A DNA stretch of 64,000 nt from Eretmocerus hayati. Taxonomy: Eukaryota; Arthropoda; Insecta; Hymenoptera; Aphelinidae. Where the stretch lies: contig CM056742.1 of the NCBI GenBank assembly GCA_029851415.1, positions 56,980,454 to 57,044,453 on the forward strand. Direction: 5' to 3'. Each line of letters begins with the position of its first letter. The stretch's first letter is position 1. The position numbers and the translations under genes were made by a program. Positions 10,670 to 20,750 of the stretch are shown one piece after another. The notes beneath the pieces were generated by a model. The model had not been told where the DNA came from and did not search any database. It saw only the letters and a program-made list of their open reading frames with translations.

Positions 10670-11904
10670 TACGTTCCCCGCGGGGTTTGCCCCGAACCAT
10701 GGCGGAATAATAACAAGGTGTGTGACAGTGACACCGGAGCCTCAAAACTCGTCTACTCTTGCGCAGACATGGCCCTGTCTCCACTAGAGACCCTCCACTC
10801 AGGGTCTCTAATCTCTGAGTGGAGATTCTCCAAGTCTCCAGTTGTCTCCACTCGCCTTTCTTACGTATTTTAGTTCGAGCCGCGTGTAAGTGTTGGTGAC
10901 CGACAAGCGTGTATGGCTTGGCTTACCGACAATTGTCCCGCTATCCAGATCATTATTTCGAAGTGCAAAGAAAGCACAGGATCAGTTATCGATGTTAAGA
11001 ATGTGCAGTTTCACCGATTCCCTCAAAATTTTAGTCTCGTGGACAGTTAAATTGAAAATAAATACCCATTTTGATTGAAATGAATTCATGATTCCATTCT
11101 TCATACCAACTGCAATATCATTGCGGCATCGTTCTAGTTTTACGTATTCGCCTATAATTACGCTGAAACTTGCTTGTTCACGCTAGGACTTCTTACCTCC
11201 CTCAAAATAAGACCTACTGGCAACTCGTTTGTACAGTACTATACAGAAAGCATGATTTGGAAGTTCGCGGTCAAGAATATCAAAATGGCGTCGAGTGGAG
11301 ACACATCGGAAACGTGCGCTGTCACACACCTTGTTATTTTTACGCCATGCCCCGAACATCGCGGGTATTAGGGCAAATGTATTGTGAAGCATATGAAGTG
11401 TAACGCCTTCCCCGCAAAGTATCTGATCATTCTCACAACATTCCTGCATAGTGTCTCAGAGTTAACCTCACTTCTGTGGGTGTATGATGGAAATTTCAAC
11501 GAAGGCATTGAACGTAAACATACTGTATTTCAATATCATTGATGAGCACCACTCACTTTTCACACAAATCTTAGTCCAGCAAAATTAATTTCTTCGTCAC
11601 ACACTGCAAAGTCAAGTGACTATTTGCCCTCAAAAGAAGTAAACACAGGCTGGATATTAGTAGCTCTTATGAGGCTTTCCCAGATCTTCAATGAATTTTC
11701 ATACTTTACTTAAACAATCACATAAAAGTGATAACATTACAAACATATCCGAAATTATTTTAGAGGTCTCAACAGAAACTGCACTAATTTTGCGCAAATA
11801 TTGCCCCGATGATACCTCGCGGGTGCCCCGCGGAGAAGGCGTTACACTTCATATGCTTCACAATACATTCGACCCATCTTCGGGGCAAACCCCGCGGGGA
11901 AGGC

Positions 11905-12322
11905 ACCAAAATTTCTGATCGGCACGCTGACTGACACATACAATTTTTCCGTGGTGGTCACTAACAACCGAAACCTCGTACCGTCTACAGTCTATAACGG
12001 AGATTAGAGATCCTTCTTATCTCTGTCTATACTGGATAATACCTGAGAATACTGCATCAGCTGTGAATATCACTTATCACTTCCGCATTAACGGAGGATG
12101 GCATGCAGTGCGGAGCATACGCGGAGTGCCAAAGCGGCCGGTTGGGCTAGTGAGCGCGGGCTAGTTAAGTGAGAGATGCATCACAATCGATTTCCTCGAT
12201 TTATCTTGTATTTACTCAATTTACTCTAGTTTTGGACGGTTCCATCGTAAAACATCGCACGACAAGCCATTTTTCAGCTCTAGGTCTCATCTTCCACAAT
12301 ATTTTATGCCGAGTGCTGTATA
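11905..12322. repeat. Right long inverted arm of the foldback element
   Basis: Reverse partner of 10121-10489. It contains an extra ~60-bp piece near 12145-12205 (GGGCTAGTGAGCGCGGGC...) that is absent from the left arm. Confidence 0.75.
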
Positions 12323-13088
12323 ACTAGAGTCCACGAATCGAGAGCAAGGGGAGACCCAGTCTACGAAGCTTCATGATAAGGCCCGAATTCGACACGATTT
12401 TCGGTATTTTCGACTGTTTTTAACAGCTCGTATAGAATCGGGATTTCAAAGGAACAACCAAATTATGGTTGGACCTTCAAAAAGACACCCGAAAGAACAT
12501 TTTCTCATAGGTTTGGGGTCGATGAAAAATGAACGATATTTTTAAATTGGCCTTGAAGTTTCACGTTGTCACAAAAATGCCCAACTTGAATCGGCTGTGG
12601 ATCGTACGTGAGATAAGATAATGACACGTTCCAAAAAGGAGATTGAAGGTTTTCTCAAGGCCTACGAGTTTTTTCTCTTGCAAAATGTTGCTACGAGGGT
12701 TCCATTTTGACCTATACGCCTCCAAAGGTGGTGCAAAGTCGTATTTCTGGGCCTTTTTTGATGCAACCGTGGGACCTACCAGCTATCAATTTTTTGGACC
12801 GGTCAATTCCTTTCTTGAAAGTGTACGTCATACCGAAAAAAATGCGCCCAGCTAGGATGAAAAAATGCATTTGGGTCCGAGCTACGAATTTTCCAAGATA
12901 GCGAAAAATAGGCGAAAAACTGCTCAAAAATGGGACTCGGAGAATTCGTAGGGCCCGCCATGGGTCCCAAAGAAATCTGAAAAAAAAATTTTTCAACTAC
13001 ATTCTAGTAGTACCAACGGAAAAAAAATGTTGTGGGTATTTTTAAATTCCGTCGATTTCCAAAATGTTCACCTTGGTCTAGAATGACC

Positions 13089-13358
13089 CATATCTATGTA
13101 GAAGTATTTTTCTACTTGATCGACATTGATCAATATAAGATTCGTATTTAGCTTTGGATCCAGTTCTTTTCTTCTTGAATTCAGAAGAATTCAAAATATC
13201 TAATATTCTAGTTTCTAATTGTGCAATTTCCTCGCGAGTCTTGGAAGACGTGGAAAGTTTTTAAAATCACGATTTTTGGGGAAATTGAAACGCGTTAAAA
13301 GCGTCTCATAATCTAATTCAATCATATCAAATATTTCAATAGGTTTATATTCAACCAT
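13089..13358 (-). pseudogene. polB: 5' exon of the family B polymerase, separated by the transposon
   Basis: On the minus strand an ATG at 13358 opens a frame rich in acidic and aromatic residues. After a frame change near 13245 it continues without stops up to the edge of the foldback transposon at 13089. At the opposite transposon edge (9899) coding sequence resumes in the same orientation and leads into the recognised polymerase, so this is the most likely true start of that gene. A TATAAATA box lies about 80 bp upstream. The segment itself has no motif I can name; the N-terminal region of protein-primed polymerases is poorly conserved. Assignment rests on position, orientation and continuity. 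Confidence 0.55.
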
Positions 13359-13437
13359 GATTCGAGCTCACCCAAAAACCCGTCTGTGTACGCTGTGGAT
13401 CACGAGGAACTCTAAGCAGAATGATTTCACATGCGTC

Positions 13438-13445
13438 TATTTATA
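13438..13445 (-). promoter_or_regulatory. TATA box of the polymerase gene
   Basis: Reverse-strand TATAAATA with a TCATTC initiator-like sequence about 25 bp downstream and the ATG at 13358 about 80 bp downstream. It faces away from the promoter at 14195, giving a divergent arrangement. Confidence 0.5.
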
Positions 13446-13499
13446 TGCTTCACCTCTACATCAAACTACCTGAGAATTTCATGAGAACGTTAAAAAAAA

Positions 13500-14225
13500 G
13501 CCTGATGGGATAAAAAATCTGAAAGGTTGCGCTAGCCTCCTGTATCGCCTTCTCATTCCCACATGAATGCTTTACAATGTATATAACAGAGGGAATACCC
13601 ACATAACACGCAATAGCTTAGGAAAGCGTCAACTTTTTTAAGAAAAATCCAAGTAGAAGCTGGAGCGAGATATTTCCACATCAGATGTCTCAGAAATAAA
13701 TGAGCTTCAAACTCTGTAGTTATAAACTGAGACATGTGATGTATTATTGGAGCTTGAACTGTGTTACTCAACGAATTGAAAGAGTCAAACCTTTCAAGTC
13801 GTATATGGATTGTGTAAGTATTACTATGTACCGAGGTAGTGTGATTTACAATGAATTCAACGAAAGCGTGAACTTTCTCGAGAAAAATTCTACAAGACGT
13901 TACAGTGGTGAGAGATTGGAGAAATGATTAGAGTAGTTAACATTGAATCTAGAGGGTATATGAGGGTTTCAAACTCTGTAGTTCGAAACCATGACATGCT
14001 ATATACGATTGGAATGTGAGCTCTTAACATAATCAAGAGTAACACCTCTCAAGTTGTGTAATGCATACATAGAGAGTGTGAACCATGACTAAGATTTACA
14101 TGATTTACGATAAGTTCTAGGAGAGCGTAAACTTTTGTTGAAAAAATTTGATCGAACGATGGAGTGGGAGTAGTTTTTACTTCCAATCTCTGAGTATATA
14201 AGAGCTTGAAACTCTGTAGTTTCCA
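13500..14225. repeat. Three diverged tandem copies of a ~250-bp promoter-like unit
   Basis: The sequence CTTC/GAAACTCTGTAGTT recurs at about 13708, 13970 and 14208 (262 and 238 bp apart). Each copy is preceded by a TATA-like AT-rich stretch (AAATAAATGAGC, GTATATGAGGG, GTATATAAGAGC) and, about 100-140 bp earlier, by GGAAAGCGTCAACTTTTTT-like sequence. Only the last copy has a canonical TATA box and is followed by a gene. Confidence 0.7.
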
Positions 14226-14231
14226 GTCAGT
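14195..14231 (+). promoter_or_regulatory. TATA box plus TCAGT initiator
   Basis: TATATAAG at 14195-14202 is followed about 30 bp later by TCAGT at 14227-14231, the classical arthropod initiator spacing, and then ATG 14244 in a good context (GACCATGG). This is the best-supported core promoter in the window. Confidence 0.7.
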
Positions 14232-14243
14232 CTAGCAGTGACC

Positions 14244-14728
14244 ATGGCAGTATTCAACAAAATTGATAAGTATAACCCCAACCAATACAATACCAAAAAA
14301 ATTATTGATCTTGATATTGAACATCCATACCGAGTAACTTCGGTAAAAAATATCAAGACTGAATACGGTCCAGCGATCGTCATTAGTCTCAGAGATCCTG
14401 AAAATTCGGAGACATTTGACATATTTGCGCCTAATGGATTGGCGCAATCAATCCAGGAAGATGTAGAGGAAAATTTGAACTTACTAAACCGAGACAATAC
14501 TTGTCTCGTCATCCAACTGGAGAAAGGTGAACGAAAAATCAAATTCAAAGAAACAGTGAATGAGGCTCGAGAAAAAAGAAGAAGAGAATCATAGAGAGTG
14601 ATTCTGAATCAGAACAAGAGGATTCCGAGGAGGAAGAAGAAGAAGAGGAAAAAACACCACCTCAACCTCTTCCATCACCACGAAAGAAGAAGAATGTCTC
14701 AGGACGATCGAGACGTGGACAAAAATGA
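14244..14728 (+). CDS. Small 116-aa basic/acidic-tailed protein; likely frameshifted C-terminus
   Basis: From ATG 14244 the frame encodes 116 residues to TAG at 14592-14594: a compact domain with IEHPYRVTSVKNIKTEYGPAIV around residues 26-48 and FDIFAP near 60, then a charged end. At an A6 run (14572-14577) another frame takes over and encodes an acidic stretch (Asp/Ser/Glu) followed by a Pro- and Lys/Arg-rich tail to TGA 14726-14728, which looks like the genuine C-terminus. The pattern of a short beta-rich domain with a charged tail resembles single-strand nucleic-acid-binding proteins, and I recall similar small ORFs near insect family-B polymerase elements, but this is memory and inference, not a domain match. 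It is driven by the strong promoter at 14195, divergent to the polymerase. Confidence 0.55.
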
Positions 14729-15435
14729 GGTGACTTCGACCATTGTAGAGCTCTCAGACTATGAGAGCGAAGAAGAGGAGGAGGAGGACCCAGAGAGATA
14801 GGTACCTCTGCAAGATGAACACGTAAACAGTAGCACTGATGAATTCATTCCTTAGTGCCCACGAGGAGTGCCAATAAATCAAGTTTTGTTAAGTCTCGAT
14901 GATTATATGAGGGGGCATGACATACCCATGGATGTTCAGCCAATACCATTATACTATGAACCGCTGTATAATGATGGAGAAATTCGAGAGCTCTTGAATG
15001 AATTTTGGAGAGTATCATTCCCTTTTTTAATTCTAAGAGTGAAAGAGAGAATTTTCTAACCTTTTCACCGAATCTGATTCACAGATTCTGGAGGAAAACC
15101 ACAGCATCAACAGCAACAACAATGAGAGCAGCAACAATAGCAGCAGCAACAATGAGAGCAGCAACAACAGCAACATCAATGGAGGCAGCAACAACAGCAG
15201 CAGCAACAATGAGAGCAGCAACAAGAGCAACATCAATGGAGGCAGTAACAACAATGATAGCAGCAACAACAGCAGTAACATCAATGAGAGCAGCAACAAT
15301 GGCAGCACCAACATCAATGAGAGCAACAACAGCGGTAACAACAACAACACCGAGACCAGCAACAACAGAAACAGCAGTAACAGCAGTAACAGCAGCAACA
15401 ATGGTAGCTACAACAATGTCCTCAAAGCTCAATAA
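14694..15435 (+). pseudogene. Spliced Asn/Ser-rich (prion-like) protein with two in-frame stops
   Basis: The frame opens at ATG 14694, overlapping the acidic/basic tail of the preceding gene in another frame. Exon 1 encodes an acidic cluster (SDYESEEEEEEDPE), then TAG 14799-14801, then continues, then TAG 14853-14855, then continues to residue-rich DDYMRGHDIPMDV and ELLNEFWR, ending at 15011 before GTATCA. The intron (15012-15084) has a TTCTAAC branch-like site and a TTCACAG acceptor. Exon 2 joins in phase 0 and is about 110 residues made almost only of Asn, Ser, Gly, Glu and Ile from imperfect AGC-AAC-AAT repeats, to TAA 15435. The Thr/Ala- and Leu-rich frames over the same DNA are artefacts of the repeat. 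AATAAA-like sequence follows near 15440-15475. Function unknown. Confidence 0.55.
15012..15084 (+). other. Intron of the Asn/Ser-rich gene, 73 bp
   Basis: The donor is GTATCA (weak), with a branch-like TTCTAAC at 15054-15060 and acceptor TTCACAG at 15084. Both exon edges fall between codons. Confidence 0.5.
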
Positions 15436-15611
15436 TGATGAAATAAAAAAAAATGAAAAATATAAGAAAATAAATAAAAGGTGATGATCCAAATAATTGA
15501 GTTATTCTTTCAAATTCCTTAATCATTGAATTCTTCAGAAAGAAAAATCTTGAACTTGGAAAAAACCATCACTTCATTCACATCACAATTGAAGTTCTCA
15601 ATCATAATGAA

Positions 15612-15881
15612 ATCAATAAAAAGTGAACTTTCACGTCACTCACAATTTAACAGCTTGCAAATATCTGTCCAATCCGGCCACCCAAAGAAACGCCGTAATA
15701 ACGAACTTATAATCTGTCCGTCTAGTTGAATACCATATAACAATAAAAAGTGAACTTTCACTTCACTGAATCACTCACAATTTAACAGCTTGAAAATATC
15801 TGTTCAATCCGGCCGCCCAGTGGAACGCCGTAATAACGAACTCATAGGCTGGCCACCCAGTTGAATACCGTATAATAAGTT
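15612..15881. repeat. Tandem duplication, period ~128 bp
   Basis: AATAAAAAGTGAACTTTCAC, CTCACAATTTAACAGCTTG, CAATCCGGCC and CGCCGTAATAACGAACT occur in the same order from 15613 and again from 15741. The GGCCACCCAGTTGAATACCGTATAA end also recurs. There is no gene between 15490 and 16470. Confidence 0.8.
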
Positions 15882-16474
15882 AATCCAGCTGTTCTTCATA
15901 TAGGCCAATACAACATCAATTCTATTGCTTATACAATCTTGAATGAATGTGAACAATGTTAAACTCTATACAAGTTTATTTAATTTGATCAAGTAGTTGA
16001 ATACCGTTTCAACAGAACATTGGCCAAGTGCGAATACTAAGGAAGTATACTGATGTATTTGCAATAGCCCAACAAGAACAGCAGCGAACGAATCTCGGTC
16101 TGAATGAGAGAAAGGAAGAGCAAAAGAGAGAGGGGATTGATTGTGGAGGTGAAGACGATGATATTGGCGGCAGCGGCGGCGTTGGCAGCGGCAACAGAGT
16201 GAGTATAGAGTGAGAGTGGGAACCCGTTGTGGAGGTGAGGAATGCTGCGGTGGTGGCAACGGGACTCGAAGCAACAGAGTCAGAGATCCTCGAGCATAAT
16301 GAAATATCGGGTATAGCGAGTATCTGGTTGGGGACGATACGTTAGCATATGGAGAAGCACATATGCCTAGACCATATATGTATGGCTCAACCAGCATATG
16401 GGCCTGTTTCAGCAATGATGAAGGAGCCCTTGGATGCTCTGATACGGTCTTGGTGTATGGTTTGAGATTCGTAA

Positions 16475-16785
16475 TAGCATGCTGGAACAGCATAGTAGAG
16501 GGAGAGAGGGGGAAAATGACCAACGCGTTTCTTACCTATGCCTGGAATGCTTTTCGCACTTTTGGTTCCCCCATATATTTAAATGGGGAAAAGTGCCCAA
16601 CCGGTGTATGGCTCGAGATCTGTAGAGCAATACCATGCTGGAATAGCATAGTAGAGAGAGAGGGGGGGGGAAGTGACCGGCACGTTTCTTGCCTATGCCT
16701 GCAATGCTTTCCGCACTTCTGGTTTCCCCATGTATTTGAATGGGGGAAAGTACCCAAACATAGTTTTGGGTCGGAAAATTTACCC
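16475..16785. repeat. Tandem duplication, period ~152 bp
   Basis: ATGCTGGAACAGCATAGTAGAG (16480) and ATGCTGGAATAGCATAGTAGAG (16632) each head a unit that continues with a G-rich run, CGTTTCTTACCTATGCC, GCACTTTTGGTTCCCCCAT and GGGAAAAGTGCCCAA. ORFs on either strand across it merely follow the repeat. From 16790 to 17980 I see no supported gene; 17049-17110 resembles part of the MITE at 40740. Confidence 0.75.
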
Positions 16786-17983
16786 TAGGTGAACTACTCC
16801 ATTCAGAGACTTTCTACAAACATTTGTCTTGACCATTCATCTGTTGTACTGGAGAGACGTTCAGTGAGATACCGTGCTCATAATTTCAAGGAACTCACCA
16901 TTGCCAAACAAGATTTATCTATCGGCGGTGTTGAATGAAATCCATACTCACAAGGGGGGACCACAGTGTATGGTTCGACAATTGCCTCCAAGATTTTTCT
17001 ACAGTTTGATAATGCCCAGAATATGAACAATCCAGAGTGACTCGATGTAATGAGCCTCCTGTCCAGAGATACAGCCACTGAAATTAGCATTGCTTATATA
17101 GGTTTATGTTGAAGAATGATATCTATAGATATAAAACAAATTTTGGAGGTGATTGACGACCCGAACACTATGGTAGTTATAGTTCAACTAAGGAAAAACT
17201 CCTACACTGCTCATATGACACGAAACTGCTGTACTGCTACTAGGATAAATCACAAGTTATTGACAGATCATAATTTCCCACATCTAGTTTGTTCGTAGAA
17301 TGAGTCCAGTTTTTTACAAATGAGAGAAATCGAGCACCTCACAAGAAAATGACTGCTACAATGGCCTTAGGTGAGTGGATAGGTTTTCCACACAGAGCAT
17401 AGAGCAGGAAGGTGGAAAATCTTAGATGAATGAGATATTCCACAAACGGTGGAGTACCAGTGGCTGAATTCATATAGAATTCATTGAGCTGGGATTTGGC
17501 CTAGATCAAATACACCGGCCTCTTGACTGAAGGTTCGTTTATGCTATATAAAATGGGAGTCGAATATATAAGCAAAGGGAAACGACTTGCAACCACTGGC
17601 TCTCAACTTAGGAGCTCAGATTAATCTACTAATAAAAATCCGTAAGCACCAGCTCTCAGCTACAGGACTGAGAGCCTGAGAGTCACCACGGCTAATGGCA
17701 AACTCGTCCGCTATACATGAATTGCCTGAAAGGCTTTGTGTCAGCTGAATGGGACAGTGGTATTAGGGAGACACGTGGAGAAGCTCAAGAAGGAAATTAA
17801 ATTGAGAGGAGGCAATCTGTGATACGTGTTGGGTTGGGGTGAAATGGGAAAAACGCACTGTGAAGCATAAGCCATGGATTACCTCAGTACGATAACATGG
17901 CTACATGCGGTATACACCCGCTGCCTAGCTCAGTACCAGAATCGCATATATTATGGACAGGCTCTCCATTCCTCTCTCTCCCT

Positions 17984-19748
17984 TTTTTTTAGGTGGTTGT
18001 AGGGCGAAAAACGCTGAGACGTTCTGTCGGGGAGCAACCCTCTTGCTTCTCTGGGTTGGTGAGGTCTCGGTCAATACGGCTTGTCCGTGCCGCCCCCCCC
18101 CCCTCCCCAAACAGTACCGGGCTGGCATCCGTATCGATACGGCCACCCCTTCCGATTAAAACCCTCTCTTCCTTCTCCGTTGGCATCGGCCATGGGACAA
18201 GGAAGAGATCCACCCCGACTTACCAATCCGGCCCCAAGACCGCGTGAGCATCACTCCGGGACCGGCGGCGTCTCGCGCTCTGGATCGAGCGGCTCTCTTT
18301 TCAGGACTCGCAGGTCTTGTTCCTCCTTCCTTGGTCTTCTCCCTGCTCTTCATTCTTCTTCCTTCCTTCTTCAAAGCATCATGTTCCTCATGGAACAATT
18401 GGGAACTCTTCTGTTTCAGTTGGCAGACTCACTGTATTTCGCCTGCTTCGAGGCGCCTCACTCCCCTCTCTTTTTTATCCTTACGGGTCGTCACCAGCTT
18501 GATGTATCCGGTGACTCTATCCCATGTCTCCTGGTTGCGGAGCAAGTACGGGATGAGATTCTCAGGTGTTAGTTGAGCACCAAGCCATTCATCCAGCTCG
18601 GCGCACTCTCTCCAGGTGTCACTGCACTCGAACAGGGCATGCTCAGTGTCATCCCAGCCGTCCCCGCACGACTGGCAAGCCGGGGTCGTCCTCTTCTTGA
18701 ACATGGTTAGATAGAAACCGAAGCAACCATGATCGCTCTGTGCCTGAGTCGTCCAGTAGTTCATCTCTCCGTGGGCACGTTCCGCCCACTTGGCTACGTC
18801 ACGGATTAACCGGTGCATCCATCTGCCATTCGCAAATGGCGAATCTCACTCAGTTTGCCACTGTTCGAGGGTGGTCTCCTTCTCGTTGTCTGGGATGATC
18901 TCCTCCATCGTCGGAGTGAGTACTCGTTCGGCTCCGATCACTTTCTGGCGGTCCCAGATCCTCACTCGCTCCGCGAAGGTGGGCGGTGTAATCTACAACA
19001 CGTGAGCCGCATCTCCCGACACGATGCAGTAGGCACAGATACTTCTCAGGGCCGCTCTCCGGTGAACAGGCCCCATCCTCTTCTCAATGATGTTCTTCTC
19101 TACTCTCATTCCCCACACGGGTGCACCGTAGAGCATGATAGAGTTACTGACGGTGTTGGGAAGTGCGGACCTCTCTTCCTTGGGTCCCCCGATATTCGGC
19201 ATCAGCCACTGAATCGCCGCACCGATCCTGCTTACCTTCTGCGCGGCCTCCTGGATGTGCTTCTTGGACGACCACTTGTCGTCAAGCCATACACCGAGGT
19301 ATTTCAGCTCTGTCTTGCGTGGGATCTTTTGCCCATTGATGTAAAAACGGAGTAAGTCAAACTTCCTGCGTCTTGTGACCACGATTGCTTCGTACTTCTC
19401 GACAGCAAGTTCCAGGAGTCTGATGATCATCTACTCGTAGACTCGGGACAGCGTCTTGTTTGCGCGTCTACCCAAGAGTTCCTCGTTGTCGGCCCAGACT
19501 ATGAGTCCCGTGTCATCCGCGAAAGCCACTATCTATGCATGGTGGAGAGCGGGATGGGGTCGCCGCTCTCCGGAGGGAATGTGACTCTAGGTGCTCCTGC
19601 TAGGAAGAGGTCTCCCACGATGCTGCGCAAGGTAGCTGCATCGATCGGTGCTAGGTTGCCCCTCCGCGGTCAGACCTTGGACATAACCACGCGGTATGGC
19701 GTATCCCACGGGTCTCCATTAACCATGTCGTAAAATTCACCCCAGTAC
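17984..19748 (-). mobile_element. 5'-truncated R1-type LINE with an internal deletion (copy D)
   Basis: Minus-strand reading matches the full-length LINE at 23435-29081: the C-terminal CCHC region and LRNQETWDRVTGYIKLV near 18430-18820, the RT thumb/post-RT region up to 19430, and the FADD region near 19520. At about 19535 the match jumps from the equivalent of 27495 to that of 26800, so about 695 bp of RT is deleted, then continues to the equivalent of about 26590. The 3' end is a short poly(A) (T run at 17984-17991 on plus). GGGAGAGAGAG flanks both ends, consistent with a target duplication in a GA tract. Several frameshifts; not functional. Confidence 0.85.
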
Positions 19749-19790
19749 TCTCTCTCTCCCTCTCTCTTCCTCTCTCTCTCTCTCATATTT
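19749..19790. repeat. (CT)n/(GA)n microsatellite at the LINE 5' junction
   Basis: An almost pure CTCTCTCCCTCTCTCTTCC run directly adjoins the truncated 5' end of the minus-strand LINE copy D. Confidence 0.85.
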
Positions 19791-19831
19791 GACAGCAGGT
19801 CTTTAGTAGTCTACGACAACGACAACTTCGC

Positions 19832-20075
19832 TTTCATATCAGGCACTCTCATTCTCCATCAGGAAACAGCTTGTTCAATCCCTCATTATGCCATTCTTTG
19901 ACTATGCTTGTCTAGTATACCATAGTCTCACAAAAGAGCTCGACCTCAAGCTGCAGAGAGCACAAAATGCATGTACACGCTTTGTCTTTGACAATATACC
20001 CTGACGCGATCATGTTCCACCGTACTGTAGGCAACTAGGCTGGCTCACTGTGAAATATCGTAGAGAGTATCCCTT
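19832..20075 (+). pseudogene. Reverse-transcriptase C-terminal fragment of a second LINE type (jockey/CR1-like)
   Basis: The frame reads SIRKQLVQSLIMPFFDYAC, then TKELDLKLQRAQNACTRFVF, a TGA, and CRQLGWLTVKYRRE. This is the typical post-RT block (I..Q.LI.P..DY, LQ..QNAC.RF, Y..LGWL.V..R) of CR1/jockey-like elements. It is short, carries one stop and has no flanking RT core, so it is a relic. It shares no sequence with the R1-type LINE next to it. Confidence 0.7.
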
Positions 20076-20429
20076 AGCGAGTCAAATTTTCTAGATCTTG
20101 AAAAACTGTACTTGTACACACCTTGAATTTTGCAGCCAGGGCCTTTTTCTCCTACCTTTTTCTTCTTTTCTGTAGAGATCCAATATCTTAATCTTGTCTG
20201 CAATAGTCATTACACTGCAGGATTTCTTTTTTACGGAAGATTTTTCGTTCCTCGAAGCCATTATGGATTTGGAAAATTGAACGGATGATGTATATCAACA
20301 AAAATTTGGTTAAGTTGAATTATAAACAGAAGCTATTGTGAACAGAATGACCATAAGAACGATCAATATCGAATGATGTTATGTTCCAAAACACAGATTT
20401 TCAAACTTCCTTTGTAGTAAAATTTTCGA

Positions 20430-20562
20430 GCATTCATTCCAACGAAACCGCGTTTACGGCCATTTCAGAACCACGTAAAACGAGGGATGTCGCAATTGAC
20501 AAACCGCGTATACATCAAATCGCGTACAAAAAAAACGCGTATAACGAAGGATGACTGTACAT
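20430..20562 (-). mobile_element. MITE-like fragment
   Basis: The sequence with CGAAACCGCGTTTACGG, ACCGCGTATACATCAAATCGCG and AACGCGTATAACGAAGGATGACTGTACA has the look of a mariner-type MITE end (CGCG-TATAACGA...ACTGTA). Only one end is present and no target duplication could be identified. Confidence 0.35.
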
Positions 20563-20750
20563 TGAGAAGGATGGAAACTTGACAAGGAAGATATGGAATT
20601 GCCAGAAGAGCTGCTTTGAAGACACCCCAATAAGCTCCGCCATGTTGAGATAAAGAGATGAAAAGCGCGAAGGAAGATCAGGAAGAGGAGAAAATAAGAA
20701 GAAGCTGCAGAGAGAAAAAGAAGAGGGTCACACGAGTCGACAAGCATAGT

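Larger units (their letters stand above)
9900..13088. mobile_element. 3.19-kb foldback DNA transposon inserted in the polymerase gene
   Basis: Both ends carry a ~36-bp terminal inverted repeat that begins GGTCATTCT and includes ACCAAGGTGAACATTTT (9900-9935 and, inverted, 13053-13088). Inside are long inverted arms (10121-10489 against 11905-12322, with a 60-bp insertion in the right arm), a further hairpin at 9966-10120, and nested hairpins at 10513-10546 and 10567-10669. No transposase is visible, so it is non-autonomous. Polymerase-like coding sequence stops at one edge and resumes at the other, which shows that it is an insertion. A clean target duplication cannot be called; ATA/ATAT lies at both edges. 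The right third (12330-13050) is AT-rich filler without a recognisable gene. Confidence 0.75.

Noticed and set aside
15005..15484. Thr/Ala-rich plus ORF and Leu-rich or Val/Ala-rich minus ORFs
   Set aside because: These are shadow frames of the CAG/AAC/AAT repeat. Only the Asn/Ser frame joins in phase to a coding-like exon.
15966..16523. 185-codon minus-strand ORF
   Set aside because: It is Pro/Ser/Leu-rich low complexity over GGC/GGA-rich and tandemly duplicated DNA, with no recognisable motif or start context.
17550..17580. TATATAAAATGGG as a promoter
   Set aside because: No ORF, initiator or other gene feature follows within several hundred bases. Such strings are expected by chance in AT-rich DNA.
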